Positions 44,734 through 53,699 of a stretch of DNA of 64,000 nt are shown one piece after another (the first letter of the stretch is position 1; every line of letters begins with the position of its first letter). A model generated the notes under the pieces. The model was given only the letters and a program-made list of their open reading frames with translations. It did not search any database and was not told the origin of the DNA. The stretch covers positions 80,412 to 144,411 of the forward strand of contig CAZMNW010000004.1 in NCBI GenBank assembly GCA_964567755.1, read 5' to 3'. The translations under genes and the position numbers were made by a program. The DNA comes from DASRJW01 sp964567755 (GTDB lineage: Bacteria; Krumholzibacteriota; Krumholzibacteriia; G020349025).

Positions 44734-46062
44734 CTAGCCGCGACGGCGGTCGACCGGTTGCACGGATCGCCCTTCGAGAACCGATTGCACCCCACGGTCT
44801 ATCCCCTGTCGATAGACTTCCAGTGCGCCACGGACAGCATCGATCGTGAAGTCGATGTCGGCATCGGAGTGGGAATAGCTCACGACGAATGATGGCCCGA
44901 GAACACCGCGCTTGATCATCTCCTGCATGAAAAGCGTGCGGAACGGCTGGGATCGGTTTCTCTGTCCGTCGCGCGTGACGTAAACCAGGTTGCACGGGCG
45001 GCCTATGACCTCGAAGTAATCGGAGAGGCCGAGCTCGGCCGCGATCTCGTCACAACCCCGCTTCAGCCTTTCTCCCTGTCGATGCAGGACTCCGATCACG
45101 TCCTCGCGCTGATAGAACTTGATGGTGGCAACGGCTGCGGCCAGGCTGTGGGTTTCGGCTCCATGCGTCGTGGAAAGCAGGAAGACCCGGTCACGGTCGT
45201 GCTCCCAGCCACCGAGCTGCATGATCTCCCGACGCCCGACGAGAGCAGAGACCGAGAACCCGTTGGCAATCCCTTTGCCGAAACAGGCCAGATCAGGCCG
45301 AACGTCGTACAACGCCTGAGCTCCGCCCAGATGCCAGCGAAATCCGGTAATCATTTCGTCGAAGATCAGCAGAGCTCCGTGTTGGTGGGCCATTTCTCGG
45401 ACCTTGCAAAGGAATTCATCGAGCGGTGGATCTTCGCGCTCGGGTTCGAGCAGCACGCAAGCGATTTGCCCGGGGTTCTGCTCAAACACCGCCCGGAGAC
45501 TGTCGAGATCGTTGTAGCGGAACGACGCAGTAAGACTGCGGTACGGCTCGGGGATCCCGGCGGACATCTGCCAATTGCCGATGAACCAGTCGTTGTACGA
45601 GAAGAAGGGGTGATCGGCGCAGTAGGCCACCATGTCGCGCCCAGTATAGGCGCGGGCCAGCTTGGTGGCGGCGGTGATGACGGTGGAGCCGTCCTTGGCG
45701 AATTTCACCTGCTCGGCTGCATCGATCACCTCGAGGACTTTCTCCGCGCATTCCACCTCGACGGGAGCCGGACGTGTGAAATTGCTCCCGAGCTGTAGAT
45801 ACCGCGCCGCGGCTTGTACCACCGGCTCGAAGGCGTGTCCCAGGGTGACCGCCCGCACCCCCATGCCGTACTCGACGTACTCGTTCCCATCGACGTCCCA
45901 GACATGACAGCCTTGGCCACGAGCGATAAAGCCCGGAGTCTGCTCGGGATACTGATCGTCTCCCTTGGCGTAGGTATGTGCGCCGCCGGGGATGCACACA
46001 TGGGCACGCTGGCTGAGCTCGAGGGAGTGATCGAGCGGACGCTGGGTGCGGAGTCTCGCCAT
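44734..46062 (-). CDS. Glutamate-1-semialdehyde aminotransferase-like PLP enzyme
   Basis: 442 residues of the class III/GSA aminotransferase type: GGAHTYAKGDDQYPEQTPGF, GCHVWDVDGNEYVEYGMGV, VKFAKDGSTVITAATKLAR, ALLIFDEMITGFRWHLGG (Asp binding the PLP ring) and CFGKGIANGFSVSALVG with the PLP Lys. In a sugar cassette it probably works on a keto-sugar or small metabolite rather than in tetrapyrrole synthesis. It is the first gene of the minus-strand operon that runs to 33.5 kb; the promoter should lie in the 261-base gap shared with the divergent membrane protein gene. Confidence 0.9.
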   Translation of the reverse strand: MARLRTQRPLDHSLELSQRAHVCIPGGAHTYAKGDDQYPEQTPGFIARGQGCHVWDVDGNEYVEYGMGVRAVTLGHAFEPVVQAAARYLQLGSNFTRPAPVEVECAEKVLEVIDAAEQVKFAKDGSTVITAATKLARAYTGRDMVAYCADHPFFSYNDWFIGNWQMSAGIPEPYRSLTASFRYNDLDSLRAVFEQNPGQIACVLLEPEREDPPLDEFLCKVREMAHQHGALLIFDEMITGFRWHLGGAQALYDVRPDLACFGKGIANGFSVSALVGRREIMQLGGWEHDRDRVFLLSTTHGAETHSLAAAVATIKFYQREDVIGVLHRQGERLKRGCDEIAAELGLSDYFEVIGRPCNLVYVTRDGQRNRSQPFRTLFMQEMIKRGVLGPSFVVSYSHSDADIDFTIDAVRGALEVYRQGIDRGVQSVLEGRSVQPVDRRRG

Positions 46063-46323
46063 GGCCTACCTTCTCGACCGAGTCGGCACGCGGGCTATGA
46101 GGGCATTAAAGGATTCTACACGGCAGATCACGCCGGTACCACACCCCTGCGGGCGCATGTGGAGGCCGTCTGCCAGTTTGCGTGATCGTGCAGCCCAAAG
46201 GCGGAGAACGGCGGTCACGACACGATGGGAAGACCTTGAAGTCCGTGGTATGACGATCTACGCTGCTTGCGTCAAATCCGACCACAGAATCGTCCAAGGA
46301 CGTCGTACTCGAGCCGAGTGGCA

Positions 46324-47979
46324 ATGAAAGCTGCGGTCGAACAGAAGTCTCCCGAGAGGTTGCCAGGAGTCGGGCCGGCTCGACTCCTGGAATGGTTGAT
46401 CCCCTTTGCGTGCTGTCCGGTTTTCGTGCTCGCATCGCAGCTCCACACCGTGTTCAACGAGTGGGGCGGAGTGATGCAATGGTTTGCCGGTCAAGACATC
46501 CTCCATGGCGTCGGGTATCGCGGCTGGACCGCTCATTTCTGGCCACCTCTCTTCTCGATTCTGGTGGGAGTTGGGAGTTTTTTGGCTCCTGGCTTCGTGG
46601 TGGGCAAACTGATCTCCGTATTTGCCAGTGTTCTCCTCCTCCACACAGCCTATCGCCTCGCTCTTACCCTGACAGGACGCGTGTCGGTTGCTCTGTGGAC
46701 TCAGGCGTTCCTCGCGGTGAATCCTCTCTACGTTTTCGAATCCATCACGGCTCACAACCACATGCTGGATGCATTCTTCCTTGTGACCGGCCTGCACCTC
46801 TTCCTGACGGCGCTGCGTGATCCTGCATCGAACCGGTCATGGACCGCGGGCCTGGTCTGCGGCTTTGCGTGCATCGCACGGACCACAAGCACCGTTCTGC
46901 TGCTGCTGGCCCTCTTCCCGTTTCTGATGGGCGACCGCCGGTTGGCTGCACGCCAGTCCATTCGTTTCCTCGGTGGTCTTGCCCTCGTGATGCTGCCGTG
47001 GCTGATCATGAATGGGGTTTACAATGGCTCACCCGTTGCCAACTGGCAGTACTTGAATGTCCGCGCGGGCGTGCTGGATCCCGAGAATGCCGGCTCGAAC
47101 CTCGCGCTCTGGCGTGTCAATGCCGACGGTGCCATCCACAGTATCCTCGGCCTGATCGTCCAGTATCCGGTCGAGTATGCGCGCAACGTTTTCCGAAACC
47201 TCATTGAGTGTATTGAAAAGACCGTGCGATTGCAGGGAAGTTTGGCGGCGTTTGCACTTCCGGGGATATTGGACGCCGCGCTGTCAACCGGTCGTGGTGG
47301 TTGGGGCGTCGTGCTCGGCGCCTTCTGCTTGTACATCTCCATGGTGTCTCAATCCCATGTGGCGGACTGGCATTTCTTGCCTTGGGTTGTTCCGATGACA
47401 GTGTTAGGCGTCCGATTGATTCACTGCTATGGGGACAAGGCCGATCGACATTACCGATTCTGGAGACGCCTGCGGCTGTCATACTGCGGGCTCGTACTGT
47501 TGCTTCTATATGGTGCCCGCTCGACAAAATGGGAGCTGGAGCGTCTGGCTCGCGATGGGGAGTGGTATCGACCGCTGGAGGAAAGTCTGGAAGTGGCCAC
47601 GGCAATGAAGATCCATGACCCCGAGATTCACAACAAGATCATCATGGCGATCGACCCCGGCAGGGCCTATTATGCCGGCGGGAAGTATCTGATGACGCCT
47701 TTGGAATACGATGGATCGGTCACTGGCCTGGTAACTTATGAGGGGTTGGACCGCCGAATCAGAGATTATGCGCCGAGATACCCGGCCGATCTAGGTGAGT
47801 TCAATGCCGATTATCTTGTTTTTACAAGGACAGAGCTGAATGCGCGATCGTCCGCCCTGCAGGAGCCGCATGGATTCGAGTTTCTCTTGGATCCGAGTTC
47901 GGAGAGAATTCCACCGACGTTTGTGGCTGTGTACCGATCACAGAACGTGGTCGTATACGAGATTCAGCGAACGCCGTAG
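46324..47979 (+). CDS. Membrane glycosyltransferase, GT39/ArnT-like
   Basis: 551 residues with about ten membrane helices and a soluble C-terminal ~120 residues. Early motif HTVFNEWGGVMQWFAGQDIL with GYRGWTAHFWPPLFSILVGV contains acidic residues in the first periplasmic loop, as in polyprenyl-phosphate-sugar-dependent (PMT/ArnT) enzymes. AVNPLYVFESITAHNHMLDA and VCGFACIARTTSTVLLLLAL follow. It would add a sugar from a lipid carrier on the periplasmic side. ATG at 46324 is taken; a TTG at 46267 is also open. Divergent from the sugar-cassette operon. Confidence 0.85.
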   Translation: MKAAVEQKSPERLPGVGPARLLEWLIPFACCPVFVLASQLHTVFNEWGGVMQWFAGQDILHGVGYRGWTAHFWPPLFSILVGVGSFLAPGFVVGKLISVFASVLLLHTAYRLALTLTGRVSVALWTQAFLAVNPLYVFESITAHNHMLDAFFLVTGLHLFLTALRDPASNRSWTAGLVCGFACIARTTSTVLLLLALFPFLMGDRRLAARQSIRFLGGLALVMLPWLIMNGVYNGSPVANWQYLNVRAGVLDPENAGSNLALWRVNADGAIHSILGLIVQYPVEYARNVFRNLIECIEKTVRLQGSLAAFALPGILDAALSTGRGGWGVVLGAFCLYISMVSQSHVADWHFLPWVVPMTVLGVRLIHCYGDKADRHYRFWRRLRLSYCGLVLLLLYGARSTKWELERLARDGEWYRPLEESLEVATAMKIHDPEIHNKIIMAIDPGRAYYAGGKYLMTPLEYDGSVTGLVTYEGLDRRIRDYAPRYPADLGEFNADYLVFTRTELNARSSALQEPHGFEFLLDPSSERIPPTFVAVYRSQNVVVYEIQRTP

Positions 47980-48033
47980 GTGCGGGAACGCTCCGTCTGC
48001 TTGCGATGGAACGCCGGAAGGATAGGATCCGTC

Positions 48034-49209
48034 ATGGAGAGATCCACCCGGTTCACCGCGCCTGCAAAAACTGGCCCGGAATCTGCGCTGCCTTGGGAAT
48101 CTCGCCTCGAACGACTCGTGCAATCGACCCGTCGCTACCGGCCCGAAGACCGTGAAGCGCTGCGTCGGTTCCAAAAGCGCTTCTTCGGCGGGCAAGCCCG
48201 GCAGCTCGACGAGGTGCGATTCCGCTGGCTTTTCGAGGCGAACCCCTGGATGGACGAGGCCGGTGCAGAGATCTGGCTTTGTGAGCGAGAAGAGATTGTT
48301 GGCCAGCAGTCCGGGATCATTCATCGGCTCAAGATCGGCAGCGAGACGGTCCGCGCCTCATGGGCCATTGATCTCATGGTCGACCCTGCATGGCGGCTGC
48401 GCGGTGTCGGCCCAGCGCTCTCGGAGAGACACGCGCGCAGCCATCCCGTGGTCATCGGTCTCGGAGCGAGCGATCAGCTCCAGCCCAGCCTCCTTCGCTC
48501 GGGCTGGGTCGACCTGGGTTGCGTTCCGAGCCGCATCCGGCCGCTGCACCTGTCGGAGCTGCGACATTGGTGGAGTCGTCGTCCTGTGCGCGCGTGGCTC
48601 GCCAAACATCTCGTCCCGCCCTTCACCTGGACGGCCGATCGTTGGGGCGATGTTGTCCGCCGGAGCACCCGTGTCCGTGTCGAAACCGTTGCCACCTTCG
48701 ACACACGCACTGACGAGATCTGGCGGCTGGTTGCTCCCGAACATCCTGTGACCGCCTACCGGGATGCGTCTGCCCTGCGCTGGAGGTTCGATCTCTCAGC
48801 GGATGCGCCCCGTTATTCCCGTTTCCTACTCCTCCATGAGGGGGCCCCGGCCGGCTATTTCGTGCTTCGCGACGGGACCATGCTCGATGATCCGGTCAGT
48901 TTTCTGGTGGATTACCTTTGCCCGCTCCGGTTGATGGACGCTCTGCTCACTCACGTGACCGCCGCGTGCTGGGAGCGGGGTGTTGGCGCCGTCGTCTGTA
49001 ATTCGCTCGATCCGCGGGCAGCGACCGCTTTCACGCGAGCCGGTTTTCTCTCGCACAACTGGGAAGCTCGGCGCCTTCTCTGGAGAACCCAGCCCCATCT
49101 GGCGGGCCTGCACGCGATCTCGAGCGACCTCAAGAATTGGTTCGTGACGCAAGCGGATAGCGACTGGGATCACCCTGCTATGGCCGAACCCCTTCGACCG
49201 ACTCCCTGA
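48034..49209 (+). CDS. GNAT-fold acyltransferase-like protein
   Basis: 391 residues built of two GNAT-like halves: the first contains FRWLFEANPWMDEAGAEIWL, ASWAIDLMVDPAWRLRGVGP (acetyl-CoA-binding-type Arg/Gly loop) and VVIGLGASDQLQPSLLRSGW; the second SRFLLLHEGAPAGYFVLRDG and AVVCNSLDPRAATAFTRAGF. Similar double-GNAT proteins are frequent in exopolysaccharide loci. The frame is open from GTG at 47980, immediately after the upstream stop, but ATG at 48034 has a better ribosome site (aggatagg). A possible role is acyl transfer to a sugar, maybe from the carrier proteins encoded nearby (inference). Confidence 0.75.
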   Translation: MERSTRFTAPAKTGPESALPWESRLERLVQSTRRYRPEDREALRRFQKRFFGGQARQLDEVRFRWLFEANPWMDEAGAEIWLCEREEIVGQQSGIIHRLKIGSETVRASWAIDLMVDPAWRLRGVGPALSERHARSHPVVIGLGASDQLQPSLLRSGWVDLGCVPSRIRPLHLSELRHWWSRRPVRAWLAKHLVPPFTWTADRWGDVVRRSTRVRVETVATFDTRTDEIWRLVAPEHPVTAYRDASALRWRFDLSADAPRYSRFLLLHEGAPAGYFVLRDGTMLDDPVSFLVDYLCPLRLMDALLTHVTAACWERGVGAVVCNSLDPRAATAFTRAGFLSHNWEARRLLWRTQPHLAGLHAISSDLKNWFVTQADSDWDHPAMAEPLRPTP

Positions 49210-49228
49210 TTCCCTTTGAGAATCATAA

Positions 49229-49320
49229 TCACGCGGGCAGCTGCCGCACCGGCTCGACGATGAGCGGTGCCGCATGCCGGTACTCGGCTGCTCGCGATTG
49301 TTGTAGAATCGTCGATAATC
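49229..49320 (-). pseudogene. Relic of the 3' end of an NAD-synthase-like gene
   Basis: On the minus strand, codons ending at the stop at 49229 read RAAEYRHAAPLIVEPVRQLP then Ala-stop. This closely matches RAAEYLHAAPLMVDSVSRPP then Ala-stop, the C-terminus of the intact NAD-synthase-like protein at 54015. DNA similarity is also evident (gatgagcggtgccgc near 49259 and atgagcggtgccgcg near 54045). Upstream of about 49320 nothing of the family remains. It shows that a second copy of this gene once stood beside the acyl-CoA dehydrogenase-like gene. Confidence 0.75.
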
Positions 49321-49361
49321 GATGCGGAGATTCTCAGTGACAGTCAAGGTGGTCGACCAGC

Positions 49362-50507
49362 ATGGACTTCACGTGGCCTGAAGATCAGCAGATCCTGTTT
49401 GCAGCCATCGAAAACTTCGCCGCCAAGCATCTGAACGAGGATCTTGTCGAGAAGGACCACAGCGGCACGTTCAACTCGGACGGCTGGAAGAAGTGCGCAG
49501 CCCTGGGGATCCAGGGCTTGCCCGTTCCCCAAGAGTACGGTGGCCTCGGCCTCGACGCCCTGGGGTCGGTGGGCGCCCTGGAACGGCTCGGCTACGCTTG
49601 CCAGGATAACGGTCTGGTGTTCTCGATCAACGCACACATTTGGACAGCTGCCATGCCGCTGGTCGCCTTCGGGAACGAAGAGCAGAAATCTCGCTTTCTG
49701 CCGGACCTGTGTGCAGGCCATCGCATTGGCGGCAACGCAATCAGCGAGCCCGCGTCAGGTTCGGACGCCTACGCTCTGCAAACCACGGCAAGGAAACAGG
49801 GCGACCTCTATCTTCTCAACGGCAGCAAGATCTTCGTGACCAACGGCCCCATCGCGGACGTCCTGGTTGTATTCGCAACCGTCGACCGGGCGAGGGGCGC
49901 CGCCGGGATCACGGCGTTTCTCGTGGAGAAGGACTCCCCTGGCATGACCGTTGCGCGCAGCTTGGACAAGATGGGACTGCGGACTTCACCCATGGCGGAA
50001 GTGTTCCTCGAAGACTGCGAGGTTCCCGAGGCAAACCGCTTGGGCCGGGAAGGGGCTGGCATGGGCCTATTCACCCACGCAATGAACTGGGAGCGCGGTT
50101 GCATCTTGGCCAGCGCAGTCGGTTCGATGCAGCGACTCTTGGAAACCAGCATTCGTTATGCGAAGGAGCGTAAGCAATTCGGTCAATCAATCGGCAAGTT
50201 TCAGCTCGTTGGCAGTAAGCTCGTCGACATGAAACTCCGTCTTGAGACCTCCCGATACCTGCTCTATCATGGCGCCTGGTTGCGCAGTCAGGGAAAGGCG
50301 GCGATCATGGAGGCCGCCATGGCCAAGCTGTACATCAGCGACTGCTGGGTGAAGACCTGCGAGGATGCCTTACAGATTCATGGAGGCTACGGCTACATGA
50401 AGGAGTACCAGGTCGAGCGCGAGCTGCGGGACGCCCTTAGCAGCCGAATCTACTCAGGGACGAACGAGATCCAGCGAACGATCATCGCAGCGTTCCTCGG
50501 ATTCTAG
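49362..50507 (+). CDS. Acyl-CoA dehydrogenase-like flavoprotein, probable aminoacyl-carrier-protein (prolyl-type) dehydrogenase
   Basis: 381 residues with the full acyl-CoA dehydrogenase fold: DNGLVFSINAHIWTAAMPLV, FAD/substrate loop ISEPASGSDAYALQTTARK, FVTNGPIADVLVVFAT, and RKQFGQSIGKFQLVGSKLVD. The usual Glu of the TyrGluGlyThr motif is Ser365 (IYSGTNEIQR), while Glu244 in MNWERGCILAS sits where isovaleryl-CoA dehydrogenase has its base. From memory, the prolyl-carrier dehydrogenases PltE/RedW/PigA also have this arrangement and similar NGP and WER segments. With the adenylation and carrier genes directly downstream, oxidation of a carrier-bound amino acid is the best reading. GC-rich and intact. 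Confidence 0.85.
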   Translation: MDFTWPEDQQILFAAIENFAAKHLNEDLVEKDHSGTFNSDGWKKCAALGIQGLPVPQEYGGLGLDALGSVGALERLGYACQDNGLVFSINAHIWTAAMPLVAFGNEEQKSRFLPDLCAGHRIGGNAISEPASGSDAYALQTTARKQGDLYLLNGSKIFVTNGPIADVLVVFATVDRARGAAGITAFLVEKDSPGMTVARSLDKMGLRTSPMAEVFLEDCEVPEANRLGREGAGMGLFTHAMNWERGCILASAVGSMQRLLETSIRYAKERKQFGQSIGKFQLVGSKLVDMKLRLETSRYLLYHGAWLRSQGKAAIMEAAMAKLYISDCWVKTCEDALQIHGGYGYMKEYQVERELRDALSSRIYSGTNEIQRTIIAAFLGF

Positions 50508-50799
50508 TGATGACCTTTCTGGAGCTGGACGATCTCGCCTGGAGGCTCGACCGTGCATGCCGAGGTCATTCCTAGTGAGATCCGGTGGAACGGCCGGGCG
50601 TGAAGTCGTCACCCGCAGTTAGGCCGCCTGCTTGTTGCTGCACGCTGTGGATTGTGGAACTCATGTGCTGAACATGCTAAATTCGGTAGCCTACGAGTAA
50701 TCGCGAGGGGAACGACCTCAGCGGTCCACCGGCTGGTCACTGTAGACAGCATCCCGCCGCTGGCGGGCTGCGCCGGGCGATCAGTCGGCCTTTGGAGTT

Positions 50800-52407
50800 G
50801 TGATCTGGATGCGCTGTCTCGTGGAACTCGTCCTGGACGCAGCTGGGCGTGTCGCCCCATCCAAAGTAGCCATCCGATCCAGCCGAGAATCGCTTTCATA
50901 CGCCGACCTGCTGTCCGGTGCGCGTGGGATTGCATCTACCCTCGTCGGGGCCGGAGTCGGCAGGGGGGACCGCGTCGGAATCTTGATGGAGAAGACCCCA
51001 TGGTGCGTCCAGGCCATCTTGGGCACGATGTGGGCTGGCGCGGCATACGTGCCGCTCGACCCGCGCACCACGTGGCGGCGATGCCGCACGATTGCTTCGG
51101 ACTGCTTCCCGACTGCATGGGTCGTCGACGCCGCGCACCTGTCTGTCTTGTCGGATGTGCTTGCGGGGATCGATACGCGCCTCGTGCTCGTGGATTGTGA
51201 TGAGGGCGACCGTCTGGCGCAGATGCGCAGCTCCCTGCCGACGGTTGCTTTCGAGTCTCTGCAGTCGGCGAGAAGCGCCAGCAGCGCTAGGGATCCTCTG
51301 CCCGGGCCAGATGACCTTGCTTACATCTTGTACACCTCCGGCTCCACCGGTACGCCCAAGGGAGTAGCTCATACACATGGGTCGGGTTTGTCCTTCACTT
51401 GTTGGGTGCAAAAGACGTTCGGCGTCGTTCCCGAAGACGTTTTCTCGAGCCACGCCCCTTTCCACTTCGACCTTTCCATTTCCGATCTCTATGCGTCGCT
51501 CGGAATTGGGGCGAGCGTGCATCTCATCTCCACGGCCGAGGCCATGTTGGCCCCCTATCTGGTTCGCCAGGTGCCGAAATGGGATATCACGATCTGGTAC
51601 TCGGTGCCGTCGATTCTGATTGCGATGTTGGACATCGGTGAGTTGGAGAATCGCGGATTCGGCCACGTCCATACACTTTTCTTCGCTGGAGAGACGTTCC
51701 CTACGCCGCAGTTACGTAGGTTACGTCTGGCTTTGCCACAGACGAGGCTATTCAATCTGTTTGGTCCAACTGAAACGAATGTGTGCACGTACTACGAGAT
51801 ACCGCCAGACATAGCCGGAGACGAGGTCGCGCCCATCCCCATTGGTCGTGCCTGTGAGAATCTAGAGACATGGGTGATGGACGATCTTGGCCGGGAACTG
51901 GGTGTGGGCGAAGTGGGTACACTCTGGGTCCGGGGAGGAAACCTGATGCAGGGCTACTGGAACGACGCGGAGCGCACGGCCAAAATGCTCGCTCCCGATC
52001 CACTTGGAAGGCCGGGCTTCGCCTGCAACACTGGAGACCGAGTCCGTCTGCGGCCGGATGGCAACTACGACTTCCTCGGTCGCCGGGACCACATGATCAA
52101 AACTCGCGGTTACCGAGTGGAGCTCGGTGAGATCGAATACACGATCTGCCTCCATCCGAGCGTGCTCGAAGCCGTCGCTTCTGCACTTCCCGATTCCAAA
52201 GTCGGGAATCGGATCGTGGCCTCCGTGGTCCCCCGAGCCGGTCAGGTTCTCGACCCCAAGGAGTTGCGGGCCTTCTGCGGTTCGCATCTGCCGACGTACA
52301 TGGTTCCAGATGAAGTGGAAACACTCGACGCCTTGCCACGGACCTCCACGGGGAAGGTCGATCGGGAAAAACTACGCTCGGACTGGCAGAGGAGGAGCAC
52401 ATCATGA
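50800..52407 (+). CDS. Stand-alone amino-acid adenylation enzyme, possibly proline-specific
   Basis: 535 residues of the ANL superfamily: A3 ILYTSGSTGTPKGV, A5 NLFGPTETNVC, A7 CNTGDRVRLRPDG, A8 KTRGYRVELGEIE, A10 PRTSTGKVDR. Aligning by eye with the phenylalanine domain GrsA gives pocket residues D224 L225 S228 Y267 F294 A296 L320 V328 C329 plus the A10 Lys. The code I recall for the prolyl enzymes PltF/RedM is D-L-L-Y-L-A-L-V-C-K, so eight of ten agree. It should load an amino acid onto the carrier protein whose gene overlaps it by four bases. GTG at 50800 or ATG at 50809 may be the start. The 292 bases upstream hold no gene except a 21-codon frame at 50510. Confidence 0.88.
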   Translation: MIWMRCLVELVLDAAGRVAPSKVAIRSSRESLSYADLLSGARGIASTLVGAGVGRGDRVGILMEKTPWCVQAILGTMWAGAAYVPLDPRTTWRRCRTIASDCFPTAWVVDAAHLSVLSDVLAGIDTRLVLVDCDEGDRLAQMRSSLPTVAFESLQSARSASSARDPLPGPDDLAYILYTSGSTGTPKGVAHTHGSGLSFTCWVQKTFGVVPEDVFSSHAPFHFDLSISDLYASLGIGASVHLISTAEAMLAPYLVRQVPKWDITIWYSVPSILIAMLDIGELENRGFGHVHTLFFAGETFPTPQLRRLRLALPQTRLFNLFGPTETNVCTYYEIPPDIAGDEVAPIPIGRACENLETWVMDDLGRELGVGEVGTLWVRGGNLMQGYWNDAERTAKMLAPDPLGRPGFACNTGDRVRLRPDGNYDFLGRRDHMIKTRGYRVELGEIEYTICLHPSVLEAVASALPDSKVGNRIVASVVPRAGQVLDPKELRAFCGSHLPTYMVPDEVETLDALPRTSTGKVDREKLRSDWQRRSTS

Positions 52408-52652
52408 GCATGGAGAGAGAGCTGCAGGATTTCATCACCCAGGAGATTCTCCTGGATTCTGCGCACGGTATTACTAACCCAGATGAACCGCTGATCACTT
52501 CTGGCAGGGTGGACTCTCTGGGACTGTTGCGGATCGCACAGTTCGTGCAGGACCACTATGGCGTCGACATTCTGGCCGTAGCCGGCCCCGAGGACTTCGA
52601 GACCGTCCGAGCCATCGTCGCCGTCATCCACCAGAACCTTCGACCGGTTTGA
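52404..52652 (+). CDS. Acyl/peptidyl carrier protein 1
   Basis: 82 residues, typical carrier-protein length. The phosphopantetheine attachment serine is Ser38 in SGRVDSLGLLRIAQFV. A four-helix pattern is predicted (MERELQDFITQEIL; helix II after the serine; DFETVRAIVAVIHQNL). Its ATG overlaps the stop of the adenylation gene, the normal arrangement for a dedicated enzyme/carrier pair. It probably holds the amino acid while the flavoprotein encoded upstream oxidises it. It ends 18 bases before the converging GNAT-like gene. Confidence 0.9.
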   Translation: MSMERELQDFITQEILLDSAHGITNPDEPLITSGRVDSLGLLRIAQFVQDHYGVDILAVAGPEDFETVRAIVAVIHQNLRPV

Positions 52653-52670
52653 GGGGGAACCAGCAGAGAC

Positions 52671-53699
52671 CTACCGGCTGGGTAGGAACCGATAGGCAAG
52701 ATCGGAGCAAAGGTAATTGAACTCGCGTAGCTCCTCGAGCGGACCCTTGGCGGGTTGTGAAGCGAAGATGAAAAGCGGCATGCTTTCGCGCGCTTTCACA
52801 AAGTGCGCACCCCGCAAGACTGCTTTCGTGGCGTAGTCATTCCGAGAGACCACAATGGTGAGCAGATGCCCGCCTGCCCGACGCACGTGCCGAATTGCTG
52901 CGTCCAGTGCCCTGTGGAGTTCGCGAGTGGCCCCCGGTCGTGACGCCAAAAAGAATCGCCAACTGTGAGCTGAATCCTTCGCGTGCCAAAGCACGACAGC
53001 TGCGGTCGCGGTGGAATCCTCATGAACCTGGCAGGTCCATGCACGCAGCTCCGGGCAACGACCGATTTGCCACTGGACGTGTGACAAGTCGAACCAGGGG
53101 TGCAAATCCGCAGGTCGTGCTTCGAAGAGTGGAGCAATGGAGTCTGGTACGCCAGGCTCGACTTCGACATCGCTGATGCGCATCGTCTTGAATGATGTCG
53201 GCAGTGGCAACTCCCCAAGACGGGTCCACCGGTCGAGGCCAAGTAACGGCACATACTTGCCGACCTTCTCCAACACCGGGCTTAGCCGGATGGGCAGATA
53301 ATACGTCTCAACAGCAGTGGCGAACTGAGCGCGAGCAAACCGCGAGAATATCGGGAGCGAGTAGTTCGAACCCCCAACCCCAAATAAGTAGTGGAGTCTC
53401 TGCGTCGCAGACTGGAGTAGGAAAAGACCAAGCCCCGGCACCGAGCAATACCAATCGCAGAGCCACCCCGTTTCCAATATCCCACCGTGCGTGGTCAAAC
53501 GAAAAGGAATCATCCCGAGAAATCCAACCATGCGATCCTCTTGGAAGAGCACAAGTCCCCGATCGCGACCCTGGTTGAAAGCTTGGTCGTAGTATTTCCA
53601 GGCCATGAACTCGGGGTCGTGCCCAGCGCCTTGACCGATCAGGTACGTCTCGACGATGTCACGCGGCACATCGGAAAGTGGGTGAACACTCGTTCTCAA
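52671..53699 (-). CDS. GNAT-fold acyltransferase-like protein
   Basis: 342 residues. GNAT-like first half with PEFMAWKYYDQAFNQGRDRG, LVLFQEDRMVGFLGMIPFRL and an acyl-CoA-type loop in a second half (VLWHAKDSAHSWRFFLASRP, ALDAAIRHVRRAGGHLLTIV). The layout resembles the protein at 48034 and similar acyltransferases in exopolysaccharide loci. No ATG is near the 5' end; TTG at 53699 is the probable start since a stop lies shortly upstream in frame. Convergent with the carrier-protein gene. It is a candidate for transferring an acyl group from a carrier protein to a sugar; no direct evidence. Confidence 0.75.
   Translation of the reverse strand: MRTSVHPLSDVPRDIVETYLIGQGAGHDPEFMAWKYYDQAFNQGRDRGLVLFQEDRMVGFLGMIPFRLTTHGGILETGWLCDWYCSVPGLGLFLLQSATQRLHYLFGVGGSNYSLPIFSRFARAQFATAVETYYLPIRLSPVLEKVGKYVPLLGLDRWTRLGELPLPTSFKTMRISDVEVEPGVPDSIAPLFEARPADLHPWFDLSHVQWQIGRCPELRAWTCQVHEDSTATAAVVLWHAKDSAHSWRFFLASRPGATRELHRALDAAIRHVRRAGGHLLTIVVSRNDYATKAVLRGAHFVKARESMPLFIFASQPAKGPLEELREFNYLCSDLAYRFLPSR

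Noticed and set aside
50510..50575. Small 21-codon gene after the flavoprotein gene
   Set aside because: Too short, no homology recognised; may be the beginning of a lost gene but nothing supports it.
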